The notes under the pieces: generated by a model
The model's input: the letters and a program-made list of their open reading frames with translations, nothing else
What the model was told of the DNA's origin: nothing
Databases searched by the model: none
In this document: in pieces, positions 1 to 8,414 of the stretch
Numbering within the stretch: position 1 is the first letter of the stretch
Layout: the number at the start of each line of letters is the position of its first letter
Origin: CAYUZU01 sp964448675
Lineage (GTDB): Bacteria; Planctomycetota; Phycisphaerae; UBA1845; Fen-1342
Reading direction: 5' to 3'
Length of the DNA: 64,000 nt
NCBI GenBank assembly: GCA_964448675.1
Contig: CAYUZU010000006.1
Span: 124,001 to 188,000, forward strand
Translations under genes and position numbers: made by a program

Positions 1-3000
1 GCACGTTGTCACCCATGTAGGTGCCGCCGGCTGCAGTGCAGTCGGCCTGCGTGTGATACTCGCACACCGCGCCGTCCAGGCAGCACGCACCGCGGTACGG
101 GGTAACCTCGCCGATGAGCAGGTTCCGGACACTGACCAGGTCAGAGCCGAGACCGCCCCAGTCGGTGCCCCAGAACTCGATCCGCACGACCTGCGTCGGA
201 TCGAAGTCCGGATCCGTCATCCAGGTCTCGCCGGCGTGGGCCGCCAGCTGATCGCTGACGTACACGTCGATCGACTTGAACGGCGGGACGGTGCCCGGCG
301 GGTACGGATCGTCGGCCGGATCGTTCGGATCCGCACCGAGCTGATCCGGGTGATCCGGACCGTACAGGATGCCCAGGCTGCCGCGCTTGCCGTTGGCATC
401 GCGGAAGGTCACGAAGATCGGGGCATCTTCATACGGCTGGAGCGGATCCGCGTTCGGATCGTTCGGATCGGCGAACACGTACGCATCCCAGTTGCTGGCA
501 TCCTGGTAGTAACGACCCTCGAACTGGAGCTTCATGCTCGGCGAGGTCACGTCGATCGCGCCGTAGCAGGCATTGCCCAGGTCGTACCACGGGCCGTGAT
601 ACCAGCCGCTCGCGCCCTGGTTCTCGTACAGGGCACCGTGCGTCGCGGTGGTCATCGCGGGGTCGGCGACCGCCGCGAAGTGGAAGCCGATCGTGATGTC
701 GGCGAAGTCCTCAGTGGTGCCGATCTCGATCGGGTAATTCTCCGGCACGCGGATGATCGCACCGTTGTCGAAGTTCATCGGGTCATCCAGGGGCAGCGTT
801 TCCGAGCCCGGAATGTTGATGAAGATCGTGTCCGAATCAAACGCGCAGTCGTTGGCGACATCCGTCACCGTCAGGGTGATGAAGTGCGGGCCGACCGGCA
901 GGAACACCTGCGCCGTCTCGCCCGTCGCGATCACCTCGCCCAGCCGCGACCACTCGTACGTGAAGTTGCCGCCCGGCAGGCAGTAGTTCGGATCGCCAGG
1001 ATGGTTCGGGTCTTCGAGGCAGCTGCCGCTACCGTCGAGCCAGACCTCGTTGGTGCCCGGGCACTGGATGTTGCCCGGATCGACCAGGAAGCCGTCCGCC
1101 ACCGCAAGCGGGAACTGGTCGGTCGGCACCCACTCGACATAGGCGGCACCCACGGTCGCCGCACCACCGCTCCAGTTGACCGGCTGCATGACGAAGTACT
1201 CGACCTCATCGCCGGTGAACGGCGGGTCTTCGGTCGTCGGATCGTCATACAGATCGACGCACTTGTCGATCGTGGTCCACAGGCCGTCGGTCGGCGTGCA
1301 CACCAGCCAGCCACGGTAGCCGTTGTTGGCCGTGTACGCCCGGATCCACCAGCAGTTTTCCGCCGGCAGATTCGCACCGGTCGCGCGGATCGTGACGCTC
1401 AACGAGCCGCCACTGGCGTCGAACGGGCACACCGGCTGCACGGTCATCCCGAAGTAACCATTGAAGTCCGGGATGTCCATGTGCACGCCGTTGTCGCCTT
1501 CCACTTCCTGGACGTAGACCGGGAACGGGCCACTCACGCCGGCAATCGTGTCGAAGTCGTTGGCGTAACCGTAGTCACTGCCAGCGCACTCATCCATGCG
1601 AATGTCGACGTAGTCCGGCAGGCTCTGCCGGTTGTAAGTGTCCGTCACCACGAGCTGCACGGTGCTGGTCGTGCCGGCGGGCACGATCACCTGCGGCGCG
1701 GGGCCGGTGCCGATCGTCTCGCCACCGAGCGTCCAGTTGTACCCTGCGATCGTCGCACCCGGCGCCGTGGCGTAGCTGGCCGTACCGTCCATCGTGACGA
1801 GGCCCGGCGTCAGGGGCGGGTCTTCCGGGTTGGCCGGCTGGTCCGGACCGGCATCCGCGACCGGCATGAGGATGACTTCGGTCGTGACGTCGGTCACCCA
1901 GAACATGTTGGTCGGATCCCAATCCGGGTTGTTCGGGTTCGAGCAACCCTGTTTGATCCAGACCTCGCCGTTGTGGAAGGCCGCCGTGGTACCACTGCCG
2001 CTCCAGTCGGGCAGCACACCCAGCGTCCACTTGGCGTCGGCGATGTCGTAGATGCCGTACATGTTGTTCTGGCCGCCCCAACCCTCGTGGTTGGCATTGC
2101 TGCGACCAAAGACCACGAACAGGCCACCCTCAGCACCGACGACCGGATCGGTCGACTGGTACTTGGTCTTCCAGTTCGCCGGCAAGGCGACGATGTCGTT
2201 ACCGTAGCCCGGCTCGATCGGAATCAGGCCGAGATCGGTGGCCGGCATCCGCTTGTCGGTCGTCCAGCACTGGTGACCCATGCAGTTCGGATCGGTCGGA
2301 CTGCCGCCCCAGAGGTTGACGGTACCGTTCGGATCATTCTCATCCGCCGGAATCAAGACATCCATCGGGTCGAACGTGAACAGGCGGTCGCCGTCACCGC
2401 GCGGGTTCACGACCCAGTCGTTCTTCATGCCGTAAACCAGGCCGTTGAGCGGCTGGTAGGCGTGCTGCACGACCCGGCTGAACCACGCGTTGTCCGGACC
2501 CTGCATGGCGTCCTTCACGCTGGTGCGGTAGCAGTTGTAAGCATCGATGTCCGACAGGTCGGCCACCGTCAGCGAACCACCCTGGTTGGTGTCCGTCGCG
2601 TGGGCACTGCCGAACAGGTAGCCGTTGGCCGTCACGAAGCCGGTGCCGCCGAACAGGCGGTTGCCGCGCGCGGTCCACATGTTGGCGGTCGCGTCGTACG
2701 AGACGATGACCGTGTCGCGCCAGTCGGTGCCGGTGTCTTCGATGTGACGCGCCGAGTAGAGCAGGCCGGTGCCCGCATCGTAAGTAAGCGAGCTGGCGGA
2801 CTGCCAGAACAGCGGACCCATGTTGCCCGGGGCCGCTGCCAGCGTCTCCCAGGTCGACCCGTCGGTCGTGCGATAGAACCCGCCACCGTCATCGTTCTTC
2901 ATGAAGTACAGGTACGTGCCGTCGCTGGCCAGCGAGTTGGCCAGCCAGTGACCCACGATCGGCGCCCGGCCGTCGTCCGCCGGCACCTCGATGAATTCGA

Positions 3001-4825
3001 ACTGCGTGAAGCCGTACTCCAGCACGCTCACTTCCATCGTGTCGCTGGCGATGAAGCCGTCGTTGTCATAGACCCGCAGCGTGATCGTCGCGGTCCAGTT
3101 GCACGGCGCGCCCTCGAGCATGTGAGTGGCATTCGGGCCGTCGTACAGCACGGTCGCGCCGTCCAGCCACTGGTAGCGGACGATGGTGCCGTCCGGGTCG
3201 TAGCTGCCGCTGGCATCCAGCAGGATGCTGTCGCCACACTCGGCCTCGACGTCCTCGCCGGCCACGGCCACGGGCAGGTCACCGCCCGACCCGTACTTGT
3301 AGATCTGCGAGTCCGTCAGCTGGTAGACGTTGCCTTCGCCGTCGACACAGGTCGAGATGCCGCCCCAGAACTGCGCACTGCCGAAGTCCTTGATCGCGAC
3401 GATCTGGGCCTCGGCGCCCATGTCCATCAGGGCGTACATGGAGTGCTCACCCTGGTTCGAGCAGTACAGGAACGTCTCGCCCGAAACCGGGTTGTGCGCC
3501 GCACTGATCGAGGTGAACTCCTGCGTCGTGCCGGCGTTCATCCACCACGCCACGGCGAACGTGTCGCCCAGGTCACGCACGCAGCCAATGTTGCCACTGC
3601 CGCCCGCAATATAGACCCGGTTACCGACCACCGCCGGCGACGCCACGTAGGAGCTCAGCGGGAAGAGCGACTGGGGCACTTCCCAGATGATGCTGCCGTC
3701 GACCGTGCTGATCGCCTGGAGCGCGGCATGGCCGCCGTCCCACGGCGTGGCGTAGTAGATGCGCGAGCCGTCTTCGCTCAGCGCACCCGAGCCGTTGACA
3801 CAGTTCACGTTCAGGTCGGTCTCGCTCACGATCGTGGCACTGCTGCCGTCGTCGCGAATCTGGTGCACGATGCCTGGCGTGCCATTGCCCGAGCAGAAGG
3901 CCAGCATCTGCTTGTCACCGTCCATCCACAGCGGGCCGAGCTGGCACAGGCCACCGCGATGCGGGATCGTCAGTTCCCAGTGCAGCGTGCCGGTGTCCGA
4001 ATCCCACGCCTGGACGTACGCCGTGTTCGCATCGCCCGAACGACGCGTGGTGTACAACCGCGGGCTGCCGCCACGCGCACCCGGGCACGTCGTGTTCTGC
4101 AGCGCGACGAAGCCGTCGATGTCGCGCCAGGTCACCGTGCCGTCCGGCGTGTCAATGCCGCTCGGACCGCCGATGTCACTGTTCTCGAACGGGCAGGTCG
4201 GGGGCGTGCCATAGACCGCCATGTGCAGCGCGTACCAGGCCGAGACGTTGTCGTTCTGCGCCGCGACGAAGAAGTCGATGTCGCGCCAGTTGATCGCGCC
4301 GTCACAGTTCGCATCACCGCGGCAGATCGTTGGTGCCAGGGTGTTGCCCAACTGCAGGCTGCGGATCGTCGTGTCGATCATGCCGTCCGTGAACGTCGCC
4401 AGCGCCGGCAGGTTCGGATCCATGCGATCGTAAACCGTGATCTCGCCGGTCCCGGCAGTCGACACGTAGACACGCGTCTCGGTGACCAGCGGACCCGAGC
4501 GATACGACGGACCGACCGGATAGCTGTTCAGCACAGCACCCGTCTCCATGTCGATCTGCATGAACTGCGCATCGCTGTACCCGCGGACATACAGATTGCC
4601 GTCCGTCGACACGACCGGGCCACCAATGGTGCCACCCGTGGTCAACGGGACCGTCCACTCGACGACGCCCGCCGGGCCCTGGATGGTGTCCGCCACCGCG
4701 GCCTGCCGCGTCATGCGACCGGCGCCGGCCGATGGCCAGACGCTGCTGTCGAGTTCTTCGGCGGCGACTGCACCTACGCAGCACAGTACGCCCACCATGC
4801 CCAACCACTTAAACCTGTTTAACAT
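1..4825 (-). CDS. Giant secreted protein: PQQ-like propeller, dockerin-like EF-hands, PKD domains (3' end beyond window)
   Basis: 1608 codons lie in the window and the gene runs off the left edge. The ATG at 4825 has an ideal ribosome site (AGGAGGT, 5 nt spacing), and the N-terminus MLNRFKWLGMVGVLCCVGAV is a signal peptide. Residues about 40-165 and 247-500 contain PQQ/WD-like propeller strands (repeats of the type GxVxW and LYVRG). Residues 168-246 hold two EF-hand/dockerin-like loops, CRGDANCDGAINWRDID and PDGTVTWRDID. PKD domains are visible at about 512-602, 987-1078 and 1238-1337 (DASGSYDPDGTI is the clearest). Before the edge comes a Cys-rich repeat with GACCLDGAVC and GGTYMGD, a type frequent in planctomycete secreted proteins. 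It is probably an extracellular or surface-attached protein; no catalytic motif is seen. A long antisense frame on the plus strand is a codon-bias shadow. Confidence 0.9.
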   Translation of the reverse strand, partial: MLNRFKWLGMVGVLCCVGAVAAEELDSSVWPSAGAGRMTRQAAVADTIQGPAGVVEWTVPLTTGGTIGGPVVSTDGNLYVRGYSDAQFMQIDMETGAVLNSYPVGPSYRSGPLVTETRVYVSTAGTGEITVYDRMDPNLPALATFTDGMIDTTIRSLQLGNTLAPTICRGDANCDGAINWRDIDFFVAAQNDNVSAWYALHMAVYGTPPTCPFENSDIGGPSGIDTPDGTVTWRDIDGFVALQNTTCPGARGGSPRLYTTRRSGDANTAYVQAWDSDTGTLHWELTIPHRGGLCQLGPLWMDGDKQMLAFCSGNGTPGIVHQIRDDGSSATIVSETDLNVNCVNGSGALSEDGSRIYYATPWDGGHAALQAISTVDGSIIWEVPQSLFPLSSYVASPAVVGNRVYIAGGSGNIGCVRDLGDTFAVAWWMNAGTTQEFTSISAAHNPVSGETFLYCSNQGEHSMYALMDMGAEAQIVAIKDFGSAQFWGGISTCVDGEGNVYQLTDSQIYKYGSGGDLPVAVAGEDVEAECGDSILLDASGSYDPDGTIVRYQWLDGATVLYDGPNATHMLEGAPCNWTATITLRVYDNDGFIASDTMEVSVLEYGFTQFEFIEVPADDGRAPIVGHWLANSLASDGTYLYFMKNDDGGGFYRTTDGSTWETLAAAPGNMGPLFWQSASSLTYDAGTGLLYSARHIEDTGTDWRDTVIVSYDATANMWTARGNRLFGGTGFVTANGYLFGSAHATDTNQGGSLTVADLSDIDAYNCYRTSVKDAMQGPDNAWFSRVVQHAYQPLNGLVYGMKNDWVVNPRGDGDRLFTFDPMDVLIPADENDPNGTVNLWGGSPTDPNCMGHQCWTTDKRMPATDLGLIPIEPGYGNDIVALPANWKTKYQSTDPVVGAEGGLFVVFGRSNANHEGWGGQNNMYGIYDIADAKWTLGVLPDWSGSGTTAAFHNGEVWIKQGCSNPNNPDWDPTNMFWVTDVTTEVILMPVADAGPDQPANPEDPPLTPGLVTMDGTASYATAPGATIAGYNWTLGGETIGTGPAPQVIVPAGTTSTVQLVVTDTYNRQSLPDYVDIRMDECAGSDYGYANDFDTIAGVSGPFPVYVQEVEGDNGVHMDIPDFNGYFGMTVQPVCPFDASGGSLSVTIRATGANLPAENCWWIRAYTANNGYRGWLVCTPTDGLWTTIDKCVDLYDDPTTEDPPFTGDEVEYFVMQPVNWSGGAATVGAAYVEWVPTDQFPLAVADGFLVDPGNIQCPGTNEVWLDGSGSCLEDPNHPGDPNYCLPGGNFTYEWSRLGEVIATGETAQVFLPVGPHFITLTVTDVANDCAFDSDTIFINIPGSETLPLDDPMNFDNGAIIRVPENYPIEIGTTEDFADITIGFHFAAVADPAMTTATHGALYENQGASGWYHGPWYDLGNACYGAIDVTSPSMKLQFEGRYYQDASNWDAYVFADPNDPNADPLQPYEDAPIFVTFRDANGKRGSLGILYGPDHPDQLGADPNDPADDPYPPGTVPPFKSIDVYVSDQLAAHAGETWMTDPDFDPTQVVRIEFWGTDWGGLGSDLVSVRNLLIGEVTPYRGACCLDGAVCEYHTQADCTAAGGTYMGDNV

Positions 4826-4830
4826 TTACG

Positions 4831-4839
4831 ACCTCCTTT
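4831..4839 (-). promoter_or_regulatory. Strong Shine-Dalgarno of the giant secreted protein gene
   Basis: On the minus strand AAAGGAGGT lies 5 nt before the ATG at 4825. It is the best ribosome binding site in the window and fixes the start. Confidence 0.85.
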
Positions 4840-4916
4840 GTTCCGGTGGCCTCAGACACCCATCTGTCAGCACCAGAAACGAATTGGGAAACCATGGACG
4901 AGATTCCACTGAAATG

Positions 4917-4936
4917 CCGAACCTGAAACGGTTCGG
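4917..4936. repeat. Inverted repeat, 7-bp arms, upstream of giant gene
   Basis: CCGAACC and GGTTCGG flank a 6-nt loop about 90 bp upstream of the start at 4825. There is no T-run, so it is not an obvious terminator. Operator or leader hairpin is inference. Confidence 0.4.
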
Positions 4937-5643
4937 GTGGTACGCAAAAGACATGCAGGACGTGTATCCAACATGATTGGATCTGCTTCTCCAAACTGCT
5001 GTCGCCGAGCGCCCCGACGCGGCACATGCCGCCGCACCGAAGACCGGCACCAACACCCCGATGATCTGTAACGGACAGCGCCTGCCGCGGATTTCGCTTC
5101 GTTCCAGCGTCCTGCACCAATCTGGCCGTTGCTCGAACGACCGTCGACGGCTCTGTTCCACCGTATCGAGGTCTGGAGGTGAAACGCTTCTCTCCAGATC
5201 TGCCACCAAGCCGCCTGCCTTCCCGCCACGCATTCGAGACGCGCAGCTGGCCACTCGGCTACTTTATACTTGTAGCACCAGCCGGCCCGGTTTGCAACGC
5301 CTGAGCGGGGTTTTGGGGTCATCCAGCAACCTGTCACGCACGCCTCCGGCCCGGCCGAGAATCAAGCTCATACGACACCTGTTATTCGACTGAATCCCCC
5401 CGTGTCTTCGTTCACCCCGCCTCGCGGCCGCCTAATCGCGTGCCCACCCGGACTTATTGCCCACCGGCCGGCGCCGCGCCACCCACAACGACCAATAACG
5501 GGATGCCAACCGCCGCCCGCACCAGGCCGTCCGCCCACCGGTCCGACCCGCCGCGAAAAACCACTACGTCCGATATCCAGCGCCCTGAATTCAAGACCCG
5601 CTTTCGCCTTTTTGGTGCCGTGCCGCCCGCGACCGCCCGCGAC

Positions 5644-5649
5644 TATACT
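5644..5649 (+). promoter_or_regulatory. Candidate -10 box (TATACT) for the MBL-fold gene
   Basis: TATACT ends 8 nt before the GTG start at 5658, so a transcript beginning 6-8 nt after the box would be essentially leaderless. No good -35 box is seen at 17 nt. Confidence 0.35.
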
Positions 5650-5657
5650 TCACCAGC

Positions 5658-6419
5658 GTGATCACCATCGCTCTCCAGTCCGGCTCCAACGGCAACGCCA
5701 TCTATGTCGAAGCCGCCGGCGTCCGCCTCCTGTTCGACGCGGGCATCAGCGGCCGCCAGGCCGGCCTGCGCCTGCAAGGCTATGGCCACGCCATCCGCGC
5801 GGTGGACGCGCTGCTGCTGTCCCATGCCCACGCCGACCACACGCGTTGCGCCGGCGTCTACCACCGCCTGTTCGGCATGCCCATTCACACGACCGCCGCC
5901 ACGCACAAGACCGTCGCGCGCTACATCGGCAAGCTGCGCGACGTGCGCTGCTTCGCACCCGGGCAGACGCTCACCTTCGGTGATGTCCAGGTGCACGCCA
6001 TCCCCACCCCCCACGACGCCACCGACAGCGTTGCCTTCGTCGTCGAGCACGACGGCCGCCGCCTCGGCATCCTCACCGACCTGGGCCACCGGTTCCCCGC
6101 CCTGTGCGAGCTGCTCCCGACGCTCGACGCCGTCTACCTCGAGAGCAACTACGATCCGCAGCTGCTCGCCGATGGCAGCTATCCGCCCGAGCTCAAGGCG
6201 CGCATTCGCGGCGACGCCGGCCACCTGTCCAACCACGAATGCGCCGCGCTGCTGCAGCGCTGCGATCCGCGGCGTCTCCGCTGGGCCGCCCTGGCCCACC
6301 TCAGCCAGCACAACAACCACCCCGAGCTCGCCCTGCAGACCAGCCGCGCCTTGCTCGGCGACAAGTTCCCCCTGACAATCGCGCCGCGGTTCGGCGTCTC
6401 GGACGAACTGCGCGTGTAG
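5658..6419 (+). CDS. MBL-fold metallo-hydrolase, WalJ/YycJ-like
   Basis: 253 aa with a GTG start. The metallo-beta-lactamase signature SHAHADHT is at residues 55-62 (H56, H58, D60, H61). GHLSN near residue 188, a late AHLSQHNN motif and the overall length match the YycJ/WalJ group, for which 5'-3' exonuclease activity on DNA has been described; more generally these are zinc hydrolases acting on phosphodiesters. There is no signal peptide, so it is cytoplasmic. A TATACT box immediately upstream suggests a near-leaderless mRNA. The next gene, a small membrane protein, starts 33 nt downstream on the same strand. The fold is certain; the substrate is inferred from the family. Confidence 0.85.
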   Translation: MITIALQSGSNGNAIYVEAAGVRLLFDAGISGRQAGLRLQGYGHAIRAVDALLLSHAHADHTRCAGVYHRLFGMPIHTTAATHKTVARYIGKLRDVRCFAPGQTLTFGDVQVHAIPTPHDATDSVAFVVEHDGRRLGILTDLGHRFPALCELLPTLDAVYLESNYDPQLLADGSYPPELKARIRGDAGHLSNHECAALLQRCDPRRLRWAALAHLSQHNNHPELALQTSRALLGDKFPLTIAPRFGVSDELRV

Positions 6420-6452
6420 CGCACGCATGACCGGCCGCTGCGGATTGACCCC

Positions 6453-6749
6453 ATGTTCAGCACGCCTCGCGATGAAGACGAACGCAATGATCGCGCCATC
6501 CTGCGTCAGATGAAACTGCAGACCGGCGGCGTCATTCTCATTGTCCTCGGCATGCTCGCGGCCGCCGGCAATCTCGACGCGCTGCGAGGCCCGTTCGCCC
6601 TGACGGTTGCAAGAATGATCTTCGCGCTGATATTCCTGACGATCGCGTACCTGCTCTACCGCTGGAACCTTGGCGAACCCATGCACCGCACGCTCTTCAT
6701 CTGCGGCGTGGCGTGGTTCGGTCTCGGCTTCTGGTTACACCTGCGCTAG
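6453..6749 (+). CDS. Small membrane protein of unknown function
   Basis: 98 aa. A charged N-terminus (about 20 residues) is followed by two clear hydrophobic segments (about residues 25-45 and 50-68) and a third, weaker one at the C-terminus (about 78-95). No family is recognised. It follows the MBL-fold gene by 33 nt and may be co-transcribed. Its stop codon shares the four bases CTAG (6746-6749) with the stop of the convergent metzincin gene. Confidence 0.65.
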   Translation: MFSTPRDEDERNDRAILRQMKLQTGGVILIVLGMLAAAGNLDALRGPFALTVARMIFALIFLTIAYLLYRWNLGEPMHRTLFICGVAWFGLGFWLHLR

Positions 6750-7891
6750 TGCCCACCCGCGGCCTGCGTCATGGCCGCCCCCGGGCGCAAGCCGACATTC
6801 TCCGCCAGCACGCGCCAGGCATCCTCGTTCCCCCACGGAAAGACCTCGCTCGACAGCGGCGCGCGCTCGAACGAGCCGCCGTGCACCAGGTCCCATGCGC
6901 TGCGGTCGTCGCCCATCAGGTGGGCCGCGGTCTGCGTGTGGTGCAGGCCCATCAGATGCCCCAGCTCGTGGGCGGCCACGTGTCCGATCATCTGCCCCAT
7001 CTGCTCGGGCGTCAGCCCCATCGGCGCGTACGACGCGAACGCCTCGACGAAGACGATCGCATTGTCATCGTGTCGCTCGTTGAAGCGGTCGACGCTGTCC
7101 CCCAGCCCCAGCAGCACGTTGTGATCTCCGCCGAAGTACACGGTCGAGTGTGGCACCGTCGGCCGCGGCTGCTCGTCCGAGGAGCTGATCTCGACGTTGA
7201 ACGCCGCGTATTGCGCTCGCACCGTCGCGGTAATCGTCTGCTTGATCAACGCCGTGTGTGCGGCATACGCCGGCCCCAGCACCGCCGCATCGAATGACGG
7301 CACCGCCAGGTCGGCATACCGGTACACGTCCACGCCTTCGCCACCCGTGAAGTTCAGCCACACGGTCTGCGTTCGCTCCGCCGGCGCCACCGCGCCGTGC
7401 TTGCACGCCGCCGTCAGGCGCAACGTCACCGGCCCCTTGGCGTCGCTGGTGACCCCCAGTTGCAGCCGCGGCGTCGCTTCGCGCAGCACCACCCGCGCCA
7501 CGCCGCGCGACAACAACACGTCGCGCGAGAGCAGCGTATCCTGCGCATCCAGGAACGCCACTACGGCGTGAACGCCCTCCGGCGGTGCCTCGGCAAACAC
7601 CGCCACCCATTCGTCGCCCGCCGCCGCCGCGCCCAGGTCCAGCACGGCATACTGACCAGCGGCCTCGAGGAACACGGTGCCGGTCGTGGCGTGATCCGCG
7701 TCGGCCAGCGCGCTGATCTTCTCCGGGTCTTCCTTCGCCAATGCCCCGAGCTGTTCTTCCGGCAGCAATCCGCCGGTGCAGCCGCCGAGCAGCGTGACGG
7801 CGAACGGCAGGATCGCGAGCACATTCCGGCCGGCGGCGCAAGCGCGCCGCTGCGGCAGACCCACCCGACAGGACTGGTACCGTTTCAGCAA
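6746..7891 (-). CDS. Metzincin-type zinc metalloprotease lipoprotein
   Basis: About 381 aa from a TTG at 7891 that has GAGGG about 9 nt upstream; a GTG at 7864 is an alternative. The N-terminus has a hydrophobic stretch ending in the lipobox LLGGC (Cys 38), so it is an exported lipoprotein. HELGHLMGLHH near residue 308 is the complete metzincin zinc site (HExxHxxGxxH), and HLMG about 18 residues later is the likely Met-turn. The preceding roughly 200 residues look like a beta-rich pro or accessory domain. The frame stays open upstream to 8095, but that extension has no signal peptide or ribosome site. Substrate unknown. Convergent with, and overlapping by 4 nt, the small membrane protein gene. 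Confidence 0.85.
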   Translation of the reverse strand: MLKRYQSCRVGLPQRRACAAGRNVLAILPFAVTLLGGCTGGLLPEEQLGALAKEDPEKISALADADHATTGTVFLEAAGQYAVLDLGAAAAGDEWVAVFAEAPPEGVHAVVAFLDAQDTLLSRDVLLSRGVARVVLREATPRLQLGVTSDAKGPVTLRLTAACKHGAVAPAERTQTVWLNFTGGEGVDVYRYADLAVPSFDAAVLGPAYAAHTALIKQTITATVRAQYAAFNVEISSSDEQPRPTVPHSTVYFGGDHNVLLGLGDSVDRFNERHDDNAIVFVEAFASYAPMGLTPEQMGQMIGHVAAHELGHLMGLHHTQTAAHLMGDDRSAWDLVHGGSFERAPLSSEVFPWGNEDAWRVLAENVGLRPGAAMTQAAGGH

Positions 7892-8414
7892 GACGCCGAC
7901 CCTCAGGCGCTGACTTGGGGACTCTCTATGCCCACGCCTCTCGTCACCCGCGCCAACAGCACGATGAGGCTTCACTATAGCCTTTCGGTCGGCCGAACCA
8001 GCGCGCCGCAGCGCGAGTTCTGCGCGAAACGAGAAGCACCTCGTGCGCGCACGCGTATTCGTGACCGAGCACGACAGAGGTGATGGGCCGTTCATGGGCC
8101 AAAGAGCTTGCGCAACCGCGCCCGCGATTTGCGCGCCGGCTGCGCAAAAAACTCCCGTCGCCTAAAGCGCGCACGAAACCAACTGTCTTTGCGGGACCGG
8201 TTGCGAAGCTCGCGCAGCCGCCTGCGAACATCGCCGAGGTCGCAGCCGCTCCGGCCACGGCGCGCGAAAAAAAGAAAACGGGCCACACCTCTCGGCGTGA
8301 CCCGTATCGGTTTTTCACCGGTGAAACGCGTGTGGTGCGCCTGCTTGTCTACAGCGCTGGCGTACCCATCCCCGCATGGCTGCGTCGCTGCGCCGCTACG
8401 TGTACGTCGCGCTC
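7892..8414. other. Intergenic region between metzincin and sppA genes
   Basis: No supported gene. It holds the metzincin upstream region (a TATAGT on the minus strand at 7975-7980 could be a -10), the sppA terminator at 8267-8304, and a perfect 14-bp palindrome TTTCACCGGTGAAA at 8313-8326. The stretch 8090-8260 is Arg-codon-like GC-rich sequence without recognisable content. Confidence 0.5.
8267..8304 (-). terminator. Rho-independent terminator after sppA
   Basis: Read on the minus strand: an 11-bp stem starting CGGGTCACGCC with a GAGA tetraloop (two G-U pairs), followed by TTTTCTTTTTTT. It lies 110 nt after the sppA stop and is the strongest terminator in the window. Confidence 0.9.

Larger units (their letters stand above)
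4840..5657. other. 818-bp stretch without a convincing gene
   Basis: Only short overlapping frames without family resemblance or ribosome sites are present; the longest (4977-5393, plus) looks random. Two inverted repeats are visible upstream of the minus-strand gene: 4917-4936 (CCGAACC, 6-nt loop, GGTTCGG) and 4966-4982 (ATCCAA, 5-nt centre, TTGGAT). They could be an operator or a 5'-leader hairpin of the giant gene. TATACT hexamers occur at 5267-5272 and 5644-5649. Confidence 0.5.

Noticed and set aside
53..4822. 1589-codon open frame on the plus strand
   Set aside because: It is antisense to the giant secreted protein gene, which has a signal peptide, an ideal ribosome site and recognisable PKD and EF-hand domains. 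The plus frame is Arg/His/Val-rich with no motifs.
4977..5393. 138-codon plus-strand frame as a gene
   Set aside because: No ribosome site, no family resemblance, and an overlapping frame of equal length on the other strand.
8313..8326. Palindrome TTTCACCGGTGAAA as a regulator operator
   Set aside because: It sits downstream of the sppA stop and just before its terminator, not in a promoter; noted only as sequence.
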